Made by a program: the position numbers and the translations under genes. 64,000 bases of DNA from Salinicoccus halodurans. Its GTDB lineage: Bacteria > Bacillota > Bacilli > Staphylococcales > Salinicoccaceae. Location: NCBI RefSeq assembly GCF_900114445.1, contig NZ_FOTB01000001.1, positions 244,937 through 308,936 of the forward strand. The letters are read 5' to 3'. The notes beneath the pieces are model-generated. The model worked only from the letters and a program-made list of their open reading frames with translations. It searched no databases and was not told the origin of the DNA. The stretch's first letter is position 1; every line of letters begins with the position of its first letter. Shown here one piece after another: positions 49,577 to 59,369 of the stretch.

Positions 49577-52500
49577 ATGAATAAGATAAACAAACTGATG
49601 GTGGCTAACCGCGGGGAAATCGCAATTCGTATATTCCGTGCGTGTACCGAGTTGGATATCACGACGGTTGCCATCTATAGTAATGAAGATAAAGGGGCTT
49701 TACATAGATATAAGGCAGACGAAGCATATCTTGTCGGGGAAGATCTTTCGCCTACTGAAAGTTACCTGAACATCGAAGCGATCATCAAAGTGGCCAAAGA
49801 TGCCGAAGTGGATGCAATCCATCCCGGTTACGGCTTTTTAAGTGAAAATAAAGAATTTGCAAAACGCTGTGAAGAGGAAGGCATCATTTTCGTCGGGCCT
49901 GAACTGCGCCATCTGGATATGTTCGGAGATAAGGTGAAGGCGCGAGAAACTGCATTGAATACAGGCCTTCCTGTCATTCCGGGGACGGACAGTGCTGTGG
50001 GTTCATATGAAGAGGTCGAGGCATTCATCGAAAATCACGGCTATCCGATCATCATCAAGGCAATTTCAGGCGGCGGCGGAAAAGGCATGCGCATCGTCAC
50101 CGAGGATGACAACCTGAAGGACAGCTATGAACGGGCAAAGAGTGAAGCGGACAAGTCATTCGGCAACAGCGATGTATATCTTGAAAAATACATCGACCGT
50201 CCGAAGCATATTGAAGTTCAGATCCTCGGGGATAATGACGGCAACGTTGTCCACCTGTATGAAAGGGACTGTTCCGTCCAGCGCCGTCATCAGAAGGTCG
50301 TCGAAGTGGCACCGTCTGTCGGACTGACAGAAGAGATGCGTGAACAGATCTGTGAAGCGGCCAAAGACATGTCGCAGAAAGTCGGATATGTAAATGCCGG
50401 TACTGTCGAGTTCCTCGTATCAGGTGATTCGTTTTATTTCATCGAAGTGAACCCGAGGGTTCAGGTGGAACATACGATTACTGAGATGGTGACGGGTGTT
50501 GATATCGTGAGGACTCAGATTCAGATTGCGGATGGCAACAGCCTGTTCGGTGAAGTCATCAATATGCCGAAGCAGGAAGATATTCCACTTATGGGATACG
50601 CAGTACAGTGCCGTATCACAACAGAAGATCCACTCAATGATTTCATGCCGGATACCGGTGAAATCATGGCATATCGTTCCGCCGGCGGATTCGGTGTACG
50701 TGTCGATGCAGGGGACGGATTCCAGGGGGCAGTCATTTCACCATACTATGATTCTCTGCTCGTGAAACTGTCGACGCATGGTCTGACTTACAAAGACGCC
50801 AATGATAAAATGAACCGCAGCCTGAAAGAGATGAGGATCCGCGGAATAAAAACGAATCTGCAGTTCCTGACGAACGTCATCAGCGATGAAAGTTTCCGAA
50901 AAGGGGATTACTCCACGAAGTTCATCGATACGACACCGTCTCTGTTTGTGTTTGAGAAACCGAAAGACAGGGGTACGAAAACTCTTGAATACATTTCTAC
51001 GATCACAGTGAATGGCTTCCCGGGAGTGGATAAGCGGGATAAGCCGGTGTTTGAAAAACCGAGAATTCCGGACTATACCCCTGATATCCAGGATGGAACA
51101 AAGCAGATCCTTGATAAGGAAGGACCGGAAGGGCTGGCGAAATGGCTGAAAGCACAGGACGATGCATTGATTACGGATACGACGATGCGGGATGCACACC
51201 AGTCTCTGCTTACTACCCGCATGCGTACGTACGATATGAAGAAGATTGCACCGTACACTGCCCATGATCTTAAAGATGCATTCTCATTGGAGATGTGGGG
51301 CGGGGCAACGTTTGATGTTGCATATAACTTCCTGAAGGAAGATCCATGGAGACGTCTTGCAGCGCTGAGGAAAGAGATTCCGAATGTTCTGTTCCAGATG
51401 CTGCTCCGTGCTTCAAATGCGGTGGGCTATAAAAACTATCCGGACAATGTCGTGGAGAAGTTCGTACAGGAGAGTGCCGAATCCGGAATCGATGTATTCA
51501 GAATATTCGATTCACTGAACTGGCTTGAAGCGATGAAGCATCCGATCGAAGCGGTGTTGAAAACCGGCAAAGTGGCTGAAGGGACCATCTGTTACACAGG
51601 GGATATACTGGATCCGAAACGATCCGACATCTATACACTGGATTACTATAAAAAGATGGCGAAGGAACTTGAGGCGCAGGGTGTCCATATTCTGGCAATC
51701 AAGGATATGGCCGGACTGCTCAAGCCTGAGGCGGCATATGAATTGATCGGAGAACTTAAGTCCACCGTGGACATTCCGATCCACCTCCATTCTCATGATA
51801 CGAGCGGCAACGGTATCATGATGTATTCGAAAGCGATCGAAGCGGGTGTGGATGTCGTGGATACGGCACTTGGTGCATTGAGCGGACTGACGTCACAGCC
51901 GAGTGCAAACAGCCTGTACTATGCCCAGGCGGGCAACGGCAGACAGATCCGTGCAGATATCGAAGGTCTGGAAAGACTCAGTGAGTACTGGGAAGATGTG
52001 AGGAAGTACTATGCTGACTTCGAAAGTGACATCAAGAGCCCGCATACAGAAATCTACAAGCATGAAATGCCAGGCGGACAGTATTCCAATCTGCTCAGCC
52101 AGGCGAAATCACTCGGTCTGGGAGAACGTTACGGCGAAGTCAAAAAAATGTACCAGAGGGTAAACATGATGTTCGGCGACATCGTTAAAGTAACACCTTC
52201 ATCCAAAGTAGTGGGTGATATGGCGTTGTTCATGGTACAGAATGAACTGGACGAAGAGAGTGTCATTTCACGCGGTGCACATCTCGACTTCCCGGATTCC
52301 GTTGTCAGCTTCTTCAAAGGTGAGATTGGAGTGCCGGTCACCGGCTTTGATGAAGAACTGCAGAAAACAGTTCTGAAGGGAACAGAGCCTTTGTCGGAAC
52401 GTGCAGGAAAGGTGCTTGAACCTGTCGACTTCCTCGAGTTGAAAGAGGAGATGTCCGAGTTCTGTGAGCATGAAGTTTCCGATAAGGATCTGTTGTCCTA

Positions 52501-53011
52501 TGCACTCTATCCTAAAGTATATAAAGAATTCCTCGCGACAAATCAGAGGTACGGAAACGTTGAAGTTCTGGATACACCGACATTCCTGTTCGGTATGAGG
52601 AAGAATGAAATTCTCGAAATCGAAATTGATAAAGGGAAGACGCTTATCGTCAATCTGCTTTCCATCGGCCATGTTCACGAAGATGGCTACCGTTGGATGT
52701 ATTTCGAGCTGAACGGTTTCCCGAGGAAAGTATATATCAAAGATGATAATGTCGAATCAAAAGTAGCCAGATTGAAAAAAGCGGATCCGACTGATATTGG
52801 GCATATTGGTGCACAGATGCCGGGAACTGTCAGTGCACTTAAATTCAAAGCGGGTGATTCATTCAAGAAGGGTGATATTATCATTATTACGGAAGCGATG
52901 AAAATGGAGAGTTCTGTAAAAGCACCTTTTGACGGTAAAGTAAGTGAAGTGTTCGTTGAACCTGGGGATTCTGTGGCCTCCATGGACCTGATGATGGTTG
53001 TCGAAAAATAA
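49577..53011 (+). CDS. pyc: pyruvate carboxylase
   Basis: Biotin enzyme making oxaloacetate from pyruvate, replenishing the TCA cycle. 1144 residues in standard order: biotin carboxylase/ATP-grasp (~1-450; IIKAISGGGGKGMRIV, FIEVNPRVQVEHT), carboxyltransferase (~530-800; RDAHQSLLTTRMRTYD, HLHSHDTSGN), pyruvate carboxylase C-terminal domain, and a biotinyl domain with EAMKMES near the end. AAAGGGGA precedes ATG 49577. Confidence 0.97.
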   Translation: MNKINKLMVANRGEIAIRIFRACTELDITTVAIYSNEDKGALHRYKADEAYLVGEDLSPTESYLNIEAIIKVAKDAEVDAIHPGYGFLSENKEFAKRCEEEGIIFVGPELRHLDMFGDKVKARETALNTGLPVIPGTDSAVGSYEEVEAFIENHGYPIIIKAISGGGGKGMRIVTEDDNLKDSYERAKSEADKSFGNSDVYLEKYIDRPKHIEVQILGDNDGNVVHLYERDCSVQRRHQKVVEVAPSVGLTEEMREQICEAAKDMSQKVGYVNAGTVEFLVSGDSFYFIEVNPRVQVEHTITEMVTGVDIVRTQIQIADGNSLFGEVINMPKQEDIPLMGYAVQCRITTEDPLNDFMPDTGEIMAYRSAGGFGVRVDAGDGFQGAVISPYYDSLLVKLSTHGLTYKDANDKMNRSLKEMRIRGIKTNLQFLTNVISDESFRKGDYSTKFIDTTPSLFVFEKPKDRGTKTLEYISTITVNGFPGVDKRDKPVFEKPRIPDYTPDIQDGTKQILDKEGPEGLAKWLKAQDDALITDTTMRDAHQSLLTTRMRTYDMKKIAPYTAHDLKDAFSLEMWGGATFDVAYNFLKEDPWRRLAALRKEIPNVLFQMLLRASNAVGYKNYPDNVVEKFVQESAESGIDVFRIFDSLNWLEAMKHPIEAVLKTGKVAEGTICYTGDILDPKRSDIYTLDYYKKMAKELEAQGVHILAIKDMAGLLKPEAAYELIGELKSTVDIPIHLHSHDTSGNGIMMYSKAIEAGVDVVDTALGALSGLTSQPSANSLYYAQAGNGRQIRADIEGLERLSEYWEDVRKYYADFESDIKSPHTEIYKHEMPGGQYSNLLSQAKSLGLGERYGEVKKMYQRVNMMFGDIVKVTPSSKVVGDMALFMVQNELDEESVISRGAHLDFPDSVVSFFKGEIGVPVTGFDEELQKTVLKGTEPLSERAGKVLEPVDFLELKEEMSEFCEHEVSDKDLLSYALYPKVYKEFLATNQRYGNVEVLDTPTFLFGMRKNEILEIEIDKGKTLIVNLLSIGHVHEDGYRWMYFELNGFPRKVYIKDDNVESKVARLKKADPTDIGHIGAQMPGTVSALKFKAGDSFKKGDIIIITEAMKMESSVKAPFDGKVSEVFVEPGDSVASMDLMMVVEK

Positions 53012-53014
53012 ATG

Positions 53015-53057
53015 AAAATAAAAAATAACGGTCAATTTGACCGTTATTTTTTATTTT
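53015..53057. terminator. 43-bp perfect palindrome, bidirectional terminator of pyc and ctaA
   Basis: Positions 53015-53035 are exactly complementary to 53037-53057 (21-bp arms, single central base). The core is TAACGGTCAA/TTGACCGTTA with A/T-rich flanks, giving a T-rich tail in both directions. The ctaA stop codon (53051-53053) lies in the right arm. Confidence 0.92.
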
Positions 53058-53944
53058 GTCCTTGAGAGCAGCATTATGAAATAACATAATAAGCCGAACA
53101 ATAGGGTGATGAACAGTGCATGAAGCAGTGCAATAAATATATTTACAAGGGTAAGTACGCTCAGCATGCCTGTTGTTGCCTGTAATAATACGAGTACGAA
53201 GGCAATGATCCAGCCATTTTTTATGACACGGTACTGACTGTAATGTTTCACTGCGTGAATCATGATGATCAAAATCCAGATGACGATTAAACCTGCAAGG
53301 GCACGGTGTCCCATCTGTACCCACTGGTAGAAGTCGGCTGCCCAGATCTGACCGGGCTGACAATGCGGCCAGCTCAGGCAGGCAAGGGACGACTCGGTGT
53401 GTCTGACGAGTGCTCCGCTGTAGACGACCAGATATATATATATCGTCAGAAAAATCGTGTTGTATCTCAGGAATGGTCCGAAGACCAGGCTCTGTGCTTC
53501 AAATTTCGTATCAACTTCAAAAATGAGCAGTGTAAGAAGGAACACTGATGCGAAGCTGATGAGTGATATTCCAAAATGTGCTGCGAGGATGAAGTCATTC
53601 TGTCCCCACATTACTGCTGCCGCGCCAATTAAAGCCTGCGCGAGAATAAAGCCGATGCTTAGTCCGACGAGGAATTTTGTTTCCCTCTTATGCGGAATCA
53701 ATTTCAAAACCATATAACTCAATACGCCGACTAAAATGATTGCGAAGCCTGAAAAGCCTCTGTGCGCCAGCTCTATGATGGTTTCGATTGGCCAGTCGCT
53801 CGGTACAAGCTTACCGTGGCACAGCGGCCAGGATTGTCCGCATCCGTCGGCCGAACCTGTCTTGGTGACCAGGGCGCCGCCGATTTGAACGAAGACCATC
53901 ATAAGCGTAGTTACCGCAGCCACAATCTTTAGGTTTCTATACAA
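53051..53944 (-). CDS. ctaA: heme A synthase
   Basis: Oxidises heme O to heme A for aa3/caa3 oxidases. 297 residues with about eight helices. Paired external cysteines in SADGCGQSWPLCHG and SSLACLSWPHCQPG and the heme histidines in ELAHRGFSG and QMGHRALAG are typical. TTG start at 53944, with GAGGTG 7 bases upstream; it begins MYRNLKIVAAVTTLMM, matching the usual CtaA N-terminus. An upstream in-frame ATG lies far from any site. Divergent from ctaB. Confidence 0.95.
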   Translation of the reverse strand: MYRNLKIVAAVTTLMMVFVQIGGALVTKTGSADGCGQSWPLCHGKLVPSDWPIETIIELAHRGFSGFAIILVGVLSYMVLKLIPHKRETKFLVGLSIGFILAQALIGAAAVMWGQNDFILAAHFGISLISFASVFLLTLLIFEVDTKFEAQSLVFGPFLRYNTIFLTIYIYLVVYSGALVRHTESSLACLSWPHCQPGQIWAADFYQWVQMGHRALAGLIVIWILIIMIHAVKHYSQYRVIKNGWIIAFVLVLLQATTGMLSVLTLVNIFIALLHALFITLLFGLLCYFIMLLSRTK

Positions 53945-54254
53945 TGGTAACACCTCAATAATCCTAATGCTGTTAGTGGTCTCAGATTTATAATATATAT
54001 GAAAGAACTGGTCAGTGCAATTGTGAATCTTCCGAAATGCCCTTAACAATTCTGGAATATATGGTAAAATCGATATGTACGAGAAGCTCTCTTCCAAGTA
54101 TAAATCAGATTGCTGTTTATCATGTGGCACATTCATGAACAATTTTTGAACAATATAAAATGTAACGATTTTATTTCAGAAATGTATAGTAAATGTGACC
54201 TTTTTAATTTATTATTAAATATAAATGTGTTTATTGGTGGAAGGAGGCGTATAG
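53945..54254. other. ctaA/ctaB divergent intergenic region
   Basis: A 310-bp AT-rich gene-free stretch. A ctaA promoter candidate is noted separately. For ctaB only AT-rich patches (TATAGT, about 54186; TAAATA, about 54216) were seen, none with a convincing -35. No clear operator repeat was found. Confidence 0.5.
53992..54020 (-). promoter_or_regulatory. candidate ctaA promoter
   Basis: On the minus strand TTGCAC (54020-54015), 17-bp spacer, TATATT (53997-53992). Confidence 0.42.
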
Positions 54255-55175
54255 ATGCAAAGTGATGTATATGGAAATGATGTGCATCATATTGACAAGG
54301 GAATAACGTTTAAAGCTGTAAAGACCCTGGTTAAAGACGGAATTATCAAAGCGAACCTGATGCCCGCTTTTGCTGCCGGTTTTTTGGCAGTGATGTATTA
54401 CGGCCAGTCATTTTTTGCCAATATTCCAGTTCTTCTGCTCATGGTCCTTGCCACTGCAATGGTCATCGGCGGCGTTGCTGCTCTCAATAACTTCTATGAC
54501 CGGGATATCGATTCCGTCATGGTTTCGAAGCAGAATAGACCGAGTGTCGATGGTACTTTCAGTGGCAGACAGATACTTACGGTCGGCTTTTCTATGCTGG
54601 TTGCCGGGGAGATCATTCTTTTCACGATCAACTCTACAGCTGGAACGCTGGGACTGATTGCCGCTTTCGGATATGCGGTCGTTTATTCAATTTATGCTAA
54701 ACGGCATCTGGTATCCAATACAGTGATTGGTGCAATTCCCGGAGCGATGCCGCCTTTGATCGGCTGGGCCGTGATCGACCCGAACCTGCATTTGCTGGCC
54801 TGGGCGATGTTTATCGTGATGTTTATATGGCAGCCGCCGCACTTTTATGCGCTGGCCATCAGACGGAGCGATGAGTACAGTGAGGCGGGCGTGCCAATGC
54901 TTCCTTCCGTAAAAGGAAATCACCGAACACGGGTGTCCATTGTTTTTTGGGTGGCACTTCTCTTGTTCACACCGTTGTTGATGACGGAGCTGGGACTTTG
55001 GTTTGTCGGTCTTGCAACGGCACTTAATCTTGCCTGGCTGATGATTTCGCTTAACAAGTTCCGTCAGGTTGAAGACTATAACCGCTATGCCGGTCGGGTA
55101 TTTGTCTTCTCATTGAACTACATTATTATTTTCTTCGTAATGATAATCATTGCCGGCCTATTATTGAATTTCTAA
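54255..55175 (+). CDS. ctaB: protoheme IX farnesyltransferase (heme O synthase)
   Basis: Adds a farnesyl group to heme B. 306 residues with about nine helices; UbiA-family Asp-rich motif NNFYDRDIDSVM and the loop YSIYAKRHLVSNTVIG are present. AAGGAGG precedes the ATG. It opens the ctaBCDEF cluster, 29 bases before ctaC. Confidence 0.95.
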   Translation: MQSDVYGNDVHHIDKGITFKAVKTLVKDGIIKANLMPAFAAGFLAVMYYGQSFFANIPVLLLMVLATAMVIGGVAALNNFYDRDIDSVMVSKQNRPSVDGTFSGRQILTVGFSMLVAGEIILFTINSTAGTLGLIAAFGYAVVYSIYAKRHLVSNTVIGAIPGAMPPLIGWAVIDPNLHLLAWAMFIVMFIWQPPHFYALAIRRSDEYSEAGVPMLPSVKGNHRTRVSIVFWVALLLFTPLLMTELGLWFVGLATALNLAWLMISLNKFRQVEDYNRYAGRVFVFSLNYIIIFFVMIIIAGLLLNF

Positions 55176-55204
55176 AGCTTAAGTATGAAAGAGGGGCTAT
55201 TTAC

Positions 55205-56350
55205 ATGAAAAATCGTTGGATGAATGCCAAATGGATAGGTCTCATATCTGTCCTTATGGTATTTCTGTCGGGCTGTGGTAAGAATCATCTTAGTACATTA
55301 AGGCCTGCTGGTGAGGTTGGACAGGAACAATTTAACCTGATGCTGCTTTCCATCATCATCATGATATTGGTAATTCTGGTAGTTGTTGTACTCTTTACAT
55401 TTGCTCTGACTAAGAGTCGCAGAAGTAAAGTGGGCGAGGATTTCGAACCGAAAGATGTTGCAGGTAACCATACACTTGAAGTGATCTGGACAAGCATTCC
55501 TATCCTGCTGCTCATCATTCTTGCCATCCCTACAATCTACTTCACGTTCAAGCAGGCAGATACGCAAGCCATGGAAACTGAAGATGGCGAACTTAACAGT
55601 GAAGAAGTTATTGTCAATGTAACAGCGCATCAGTACTGGTGGGAATTCGAGTATCCTAACCAGGAAGTGGTCACTTCCCAGGAACTTGTCGTACCTACTG
55701 ATACGAAAGTATACTTCAACCTTCATGGTGCAGATGTAAAACACTCATTCTGGGTACCTGCAGCCGGAGGTAAGATGGATACGAACATAGACGGGATCAA
55801 CAGTTTTTACTTAGTATTTGATGATGAAAAAGCACAAGATTCTGAGCGCCTCTTCTATGGTAAGTGTGCGGAACTGTGCGGACCTTCACACGCATTGATG
55901 GATTTCAAGGTCAAAGCGCTTCCTCAGGAAGAATATGATCAGTGGCTTGCTGACATGAAAGCTGTAGAGGAACCTGCACAGGCTTCAGCCGATGATGCGG
56001 CAGAAGGCCAGGAAATCTTCAACAACTCATGTATTGGATGTCACGCTGTAACACCTCAGGGTGCCGGTGCACAAGGACCAAACCTTGCAAACTTTGGAGA
56101 CCGTGACCTGATTGCAGGTTACCTTGAGCATAATAAAGAGAACCTGGTAGACTGGATTTCCGATCCTGAAAGCCTGAAACCGGGAAATAAAATGACAGGC
56201 GCTTATGACCTGTCTGAAGAGGAAATCGATAAAGTGGCTGAATATCTGATGGAGCTGAAGGTTGAAGAAGGTTCCGGAGATGTAAGCGCACTTGAAGAAG
56301 ACGCTGAAGAATCTTCAGAGGAAGACTCTTCAGAAGAGGGGGGTAACTGA
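55205..56350 (+). CDS. ctaC: cytochrome c oxidase subunit II with fused cytochrome c domain
   Basis: Accepts electrons from cytochrome c and passes them through CuA to subunit I. 381 residues: lipoprotein signal (LSGC, Cys24), two helices (~47-70, ~95-115), a cupredoxin CuA domain (KHSFWVPAAGG; GKCAELCGPSHALM), then a heme c domain with SCIGCHAV. This defines a caa3-type oxidase. The last ~30 residues are an acidic Glu/Ser tail. AAAGAGGGG precedes the ATG. Confidence 0.95.
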   Translation: MKNRWMNAKWIGLISVLMVFLSGCGKNHLSTLRPAGEVGQEQFNLMLLSIIIMILVILVVVVLFTFALTKSRRSKVGEDFEPKDVAGNHTLEVIWTSIPILLLIILAIPTIYFTFKQADTQAMETEDGELNSEEVIVNVTAHQYWWEFEYPNQEVVTSQELVVPTDTKVYFNLHGADVKHSFWVPAAGGKMDTNIDGINSFYLVFDDEKAQDSERLFYGKCAELCGPSHALMDFKVKALPQEEYDQWLADMKAVEEPAQASADDAAEGQEIFNNSCIGCHAVTPQGAGAQGPNLANFGDRDLIAGYLEHNKENLVDWISDPESLKPGNKMTGAYDLSEEEIDKVAEYLMELKVEEGSGDVSALEEDAEESSEEDSSEEGGN

Positions 56351-56352
56351 TA

Positions 56353-58269
56353 ATGGCATCCGCAACTAAAAAGAGAGGGGTCGGCTCTGTAATCTGGGAT
56401 TACATGACAACGGTCGACCACAAAAAGATTGCAATCCTTTACTTGATTGCAGGCGGCTTCTTCTTCGCTCTGGGCGGTATAGAAGCAATGCTGATCCGTA
56501 TTCAGCTCGCCGTTCCGAACAATGATTTCCTGTCTGCAGGATTGTTCAACGAAGTAATCACGATGCATGGTACTACAATGATTTTCCTTGCCGCCATGCC
56601 GTTGCTGTTTGCGTTTATGAACGCGACAGTACCTTTACAAATTGGAGCACGTGACGTAGCCTTCCCGTTCCTAAATTCACTGGGTGTATGGCTGTTCATC
56701 TTCGGTGGTATCTTCCTGAACCTTTCATGGTTCATGGGCGGAGCGCCGGATGCAGGCTGGACAAGCTACGCGTCACTTTCGATCAATTCACCTGGGCATG
56801 GTATCGACTTCTATGCACTCGGTCTGCAAATTGCCGGTGCGGGTACTTTGATTTCAGGTATCAACTTTGTCACTACAATTATTTCGATGAGAGCACCGGG
56901 TATGACTTACATGAGAATGCCGCTGATGACTTGGACAACACTTGTCGCTTCAGTGCTTATCGTATTCGCATTCCCACCGCTTACAATTGGTATATTCCTG
57001 CTGACTTTTGACCGTATGTTCGGTTCCAGTTTCTTCCTTGTAGAAACCGGGGGTAACACAATTATCTGGGAGCATCTGTTCTGGATCTTTGGTCACCCGG
57101 AAGTTTATATCCTGATCCTGCCGGCGTTCGGTATTTTCTCTGAAATATTCGCAACGTTCGCACGTAAGAGACTGTTCGGCTACTCAGCAATGGTATTTGC
57201 GACTGTATTGATCGGTTTCTTCGGATTCATGGTATGGGCACACCACATGTTCACAGTTGGTCTTGGACCGACAGCAAACGCAATCTTTGCGGTAGCCACT
57301 ATGGCAATCGCCGTACCTACGGGTATTAAGATCTTCAACTGGATATTTACAATCTGGGGCGGGTCGATTGAGTTTACAACACCGATGCTGTATGCACTTG
57401 CGTTCATCCCATCATTCGTCATGGGCGGTGTTACAGGTATCATGCAGGCAGCAGCACCGGCTGACTACCAGTATCATGATTCCTATTTCATCGTTGCACA
57501 CTTCCATTACGTCATCGTGGGCGGTGTGGTTTTCGGACTCCTTGCTGGTCTGCACTACTATTGGCCGCTGATGTTTGGTACAATGCTCAGCGAAAAACTC
57601 GGCAAGATTTCATTCGTATTATTCGTTGCAGGCTTCCATGTGACATTCCTGATCCAGCACTTCCTTGGACTGTGGGGAATGCCGCGCCGTGTATTCACTT
57701 ATCTGGACGGTCAAGGGTATAACACCTCGAACATGATATCCACCGTGGGCGCCCTGATGATGGCAGTGGCTGTGATAATACTCTTGATTAACATCATCAT
57801 TACTGTTGCTAAAAACCAAAAAGTGGGCCGCGATCCTTGGGGCGACGGACGTACACTTGAATGGTCACTTCCAATTCCAGTTCCGTATTACAACTTTGCC
57901 CAGACGCCGCTGATCCGCGGACTGGATGCTTACTGGATCGAGAAGAAAGAAAATGACGGTAAGATGATGCCGGCAGAATCTCTTGATGATTTCCATATGC
58001 CGAACAATTCAATCATTCCATTCGTGATATCCCTCGGGCTTTTCGTCGCTGCATTCGGCGCACTGCACTTTGCATCAGGCAAAGAGTGGGCGATCGACGC
58101 TGTATCGGATCTTCCGCAGCATCCTTGGGCCCTGTGGGTACTCATTCTTGGACTGGCAATTGTATTCATTTCAATGGGTGTCCGTTCCTGGAAGGATGAC
58201 CTTGGGTATTACGTAACTAAAGAAGAAGTGCTGAAAGACCTTGAAGAACAAGAAAGGGGTGCGAAATAA
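56353..58269 (+). CDS. ctaD: cytochrome c oxidase subunit I
   Basis: Heme a/a3-CuB catalytic subunit that reduces oxygen and pumps protons. 638 residues with more than twelve helices. MHGTTMIFL (heme a His), WIFGHPEVYILILPAFG (CuB His and cross-linked Tyr), VWAHHMFTVG and the late HFHYVIVGGV with heme a3 His. It starts 2 bases after ctaC, and the stop overlaps ctaE. Confidence 0.97.
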   Translation: MASATKKRGVGSVIWDYMTTVDHKKIAILYLIAGGFFFALGGIEAMLIRIQLAVPNNDFLSAGLFNEVITMHGTTMIFLAAMPLLFAFMNATVPLQIGARDVAFPFLNSLGVWLFIFGGIFLNLSWFMGGAPDAGWTSYASLSINSPGHGIDFYALGLQIAGAGTLISGINFVTTIISMRAPGMTYMRMPLMTWTTLVASVLIVFAFPPLTIGIFLLTFDRMFGSSFFLVETGGNTIIWEHLFWIFGHPEVYILILPAFGIFSEIFATFARKRLFGYSAMVFATVLIGFFGFMVWAHHMFTVGLGPTANAIFAVATMAIAVPTGIKIFNWIFTIWGGSIEFTTPMLYALAFIPSFVMGGVTGIMQAAAPADYQYHDSYFIVAHFHYVIVGGVVFGLLAGLHYYWPLMFGTMLSEKLGKISFVLFVAGFHVTFLIQHFLGLWGMPRRVFTYLDGQGYNTSNMISTVGALMMAVAVIILLINIIITVAKNQKVGRDPWGDGRTLEWSLPIPVPYYNFAQTPLIRGLDAYWIEKKENDGKMMPAESLDDFHMPNNSIIPFVISLGLFVAAFGALHFASGKEWAIDAVSDLPQHPWALWVLILGLAIVFISMGVRSWKDDLGYYVTKEEVLKDLEEQERGAK

Positions 58270-58895
58270 TGGCTAACATGGAATATAATGTGCCGTCGGA
58301 AAGATGGCCGGCACACCCGGAAACGGCAACGCTCGAAGGTAAAAACAAATTTATCGGTTTCTGGACTTTCCTTGCTGGTGAGACTGCTCTATTCGCATCT
58401 CTCTTTGCAACATATCTTGCGCTGAAAGACTCTGTACCAAGTGATGATCATCTGCTTGCGGCAGACCTTTTCCACCTGGAACTGGCATTTGTCATGACGA
58501 TGTTCCTTTTGACTTCTTCGCTGACAAGCGTGTACGCTGTCTATCATATGAGAAACAACAATTTCTCAAAAATGCAGCTGTGGCTTGGAATCACTGTACT
58601 GCTGGGACTCGGGTTCCTTGCACTTGAGATTTACGAGTTCATCGAATACACTCATCTCGGACATACTTTCCGATCCAGTGCATTCGGCAGTGCATTCTAC
58701 TTCCTGATCGGTACACATGGTTTCCACGTCTGTATCGGACTGGTCTGGATTACACTTCTGATACTGCGCAATGCAAAACGCGGACTATCAGTTTACACTG
58801 CAGCGAAAGTAAACACTGCAGCACTGTACTGGCACTTCATTGACGTTGTGTGGGTTTTCATCTTCACAATAGTTTACCTGCTGGGAGTGATGTAA
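58269..58895 (+). CDS. ctaE: cytochrome c oxidase subunit III
   Basis: 208-residue, five-helix short form of subunit III. NKFIGFWTFLAGETALFASLFATYLAL at the start and the family segment GTHGFHVCIGLVW with the helical WHFIDVVWVFIFTIVYL end. It overlaps the ctaD stop by one base; AAGAAAGGGG is its site. Confidence 0.95.
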   Translation: MANMEYNVPSERWPAHPETATLEGKNKFIGFWTFLAGETALFASLFATYLALKDSVPSDDHLLAADLFHLELAFVMTMFLLTSSLTSVYAVYHMRNNNFSKMQLWLGITVLLGLGFLALEIYEFIEYTHLGHTFRSSAFGSAFYFLIGTHGFHVCIGLVWITLLILRNAKRGLSVYTAAKVNTAALYWHFIDVVWVFIFTIVYLLGVM

Positions 58896-58896
58896 C

Positions 58897-59241
58897 ATGG
58901 CAGAAATCAAACAAGAACCGATTTCAAAAACAAAGTTGAACTACATCAGACGTGAGCGTACGAAAGAAATGCGTCAGCAGATGGTCTCATTCGGACTTAT
59001 GATCTTCCTTACTTTTGTAGCATTTGGTCTGGTAGCGATGGATATGGACCCGTCATTCGTAATCCCTATCGTTATCGGAATGGCATTCCTGCAGGTCATC
59101 CTGCAGTTCTACTACTTCATGCATATGAAAGACAAAGGTCATGAATACATCAAGCTGATGATGCTGACCGGCATGTTCTTTGCACTTGCTTTTGTAACAA
59201 CATTCATCTATATCGTATGGATTGGCGCCCCAATCCAATAA
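58897..59241 (+). CDS. ctaF: cytochrome c oxidase subunit IV (CtaF)
   Basis: 114 residues with three helices (MVSFGLMIFLTFVAFGLVAM; FVIPIVIGMAFLQVILQFYYF; LTGMFFALAFVTTFIYIVW), matching the prokaryotic subunit IV/CyoD-like family. It directly follows ctaE (1-base gap), and a terminator follows, closing ctaBCDEF. Confidence 0.92.
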   Translation: MAEIKQEPISKTKLNYIRRERTKEMRQQMVSFGLMIFLTFVAFGLVAMDMDPSFVIPIVIGMAFLQVILQFYYFMHMKDKGHEYIKLMMLTGMFFALAFVTTFIYIVWIGAPIQ

Positions 59242-59247
59242 GTCATC

Positions 59248-59283
59248 AAAGAGGCTGGCACAACACTGTGCCAGCCTCTTTTG
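59248..59283 (+). terminator. ctaBCDEF terminator
   Basis: Perfect 15-bp stem (59248-59262 with 59267-59281) with ACAC loop, core GAGGCTGGCACA, followed by TTG. Confidence 0.9.
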
Positions 59284-59369
59284 TCATTATATTGTCACGC
59301 GGAAGAACTTGATGTGGCGAGGTTTTGATTCTATACTTGAAATAAGCGAATTTTTAAAGGATGATTGCA

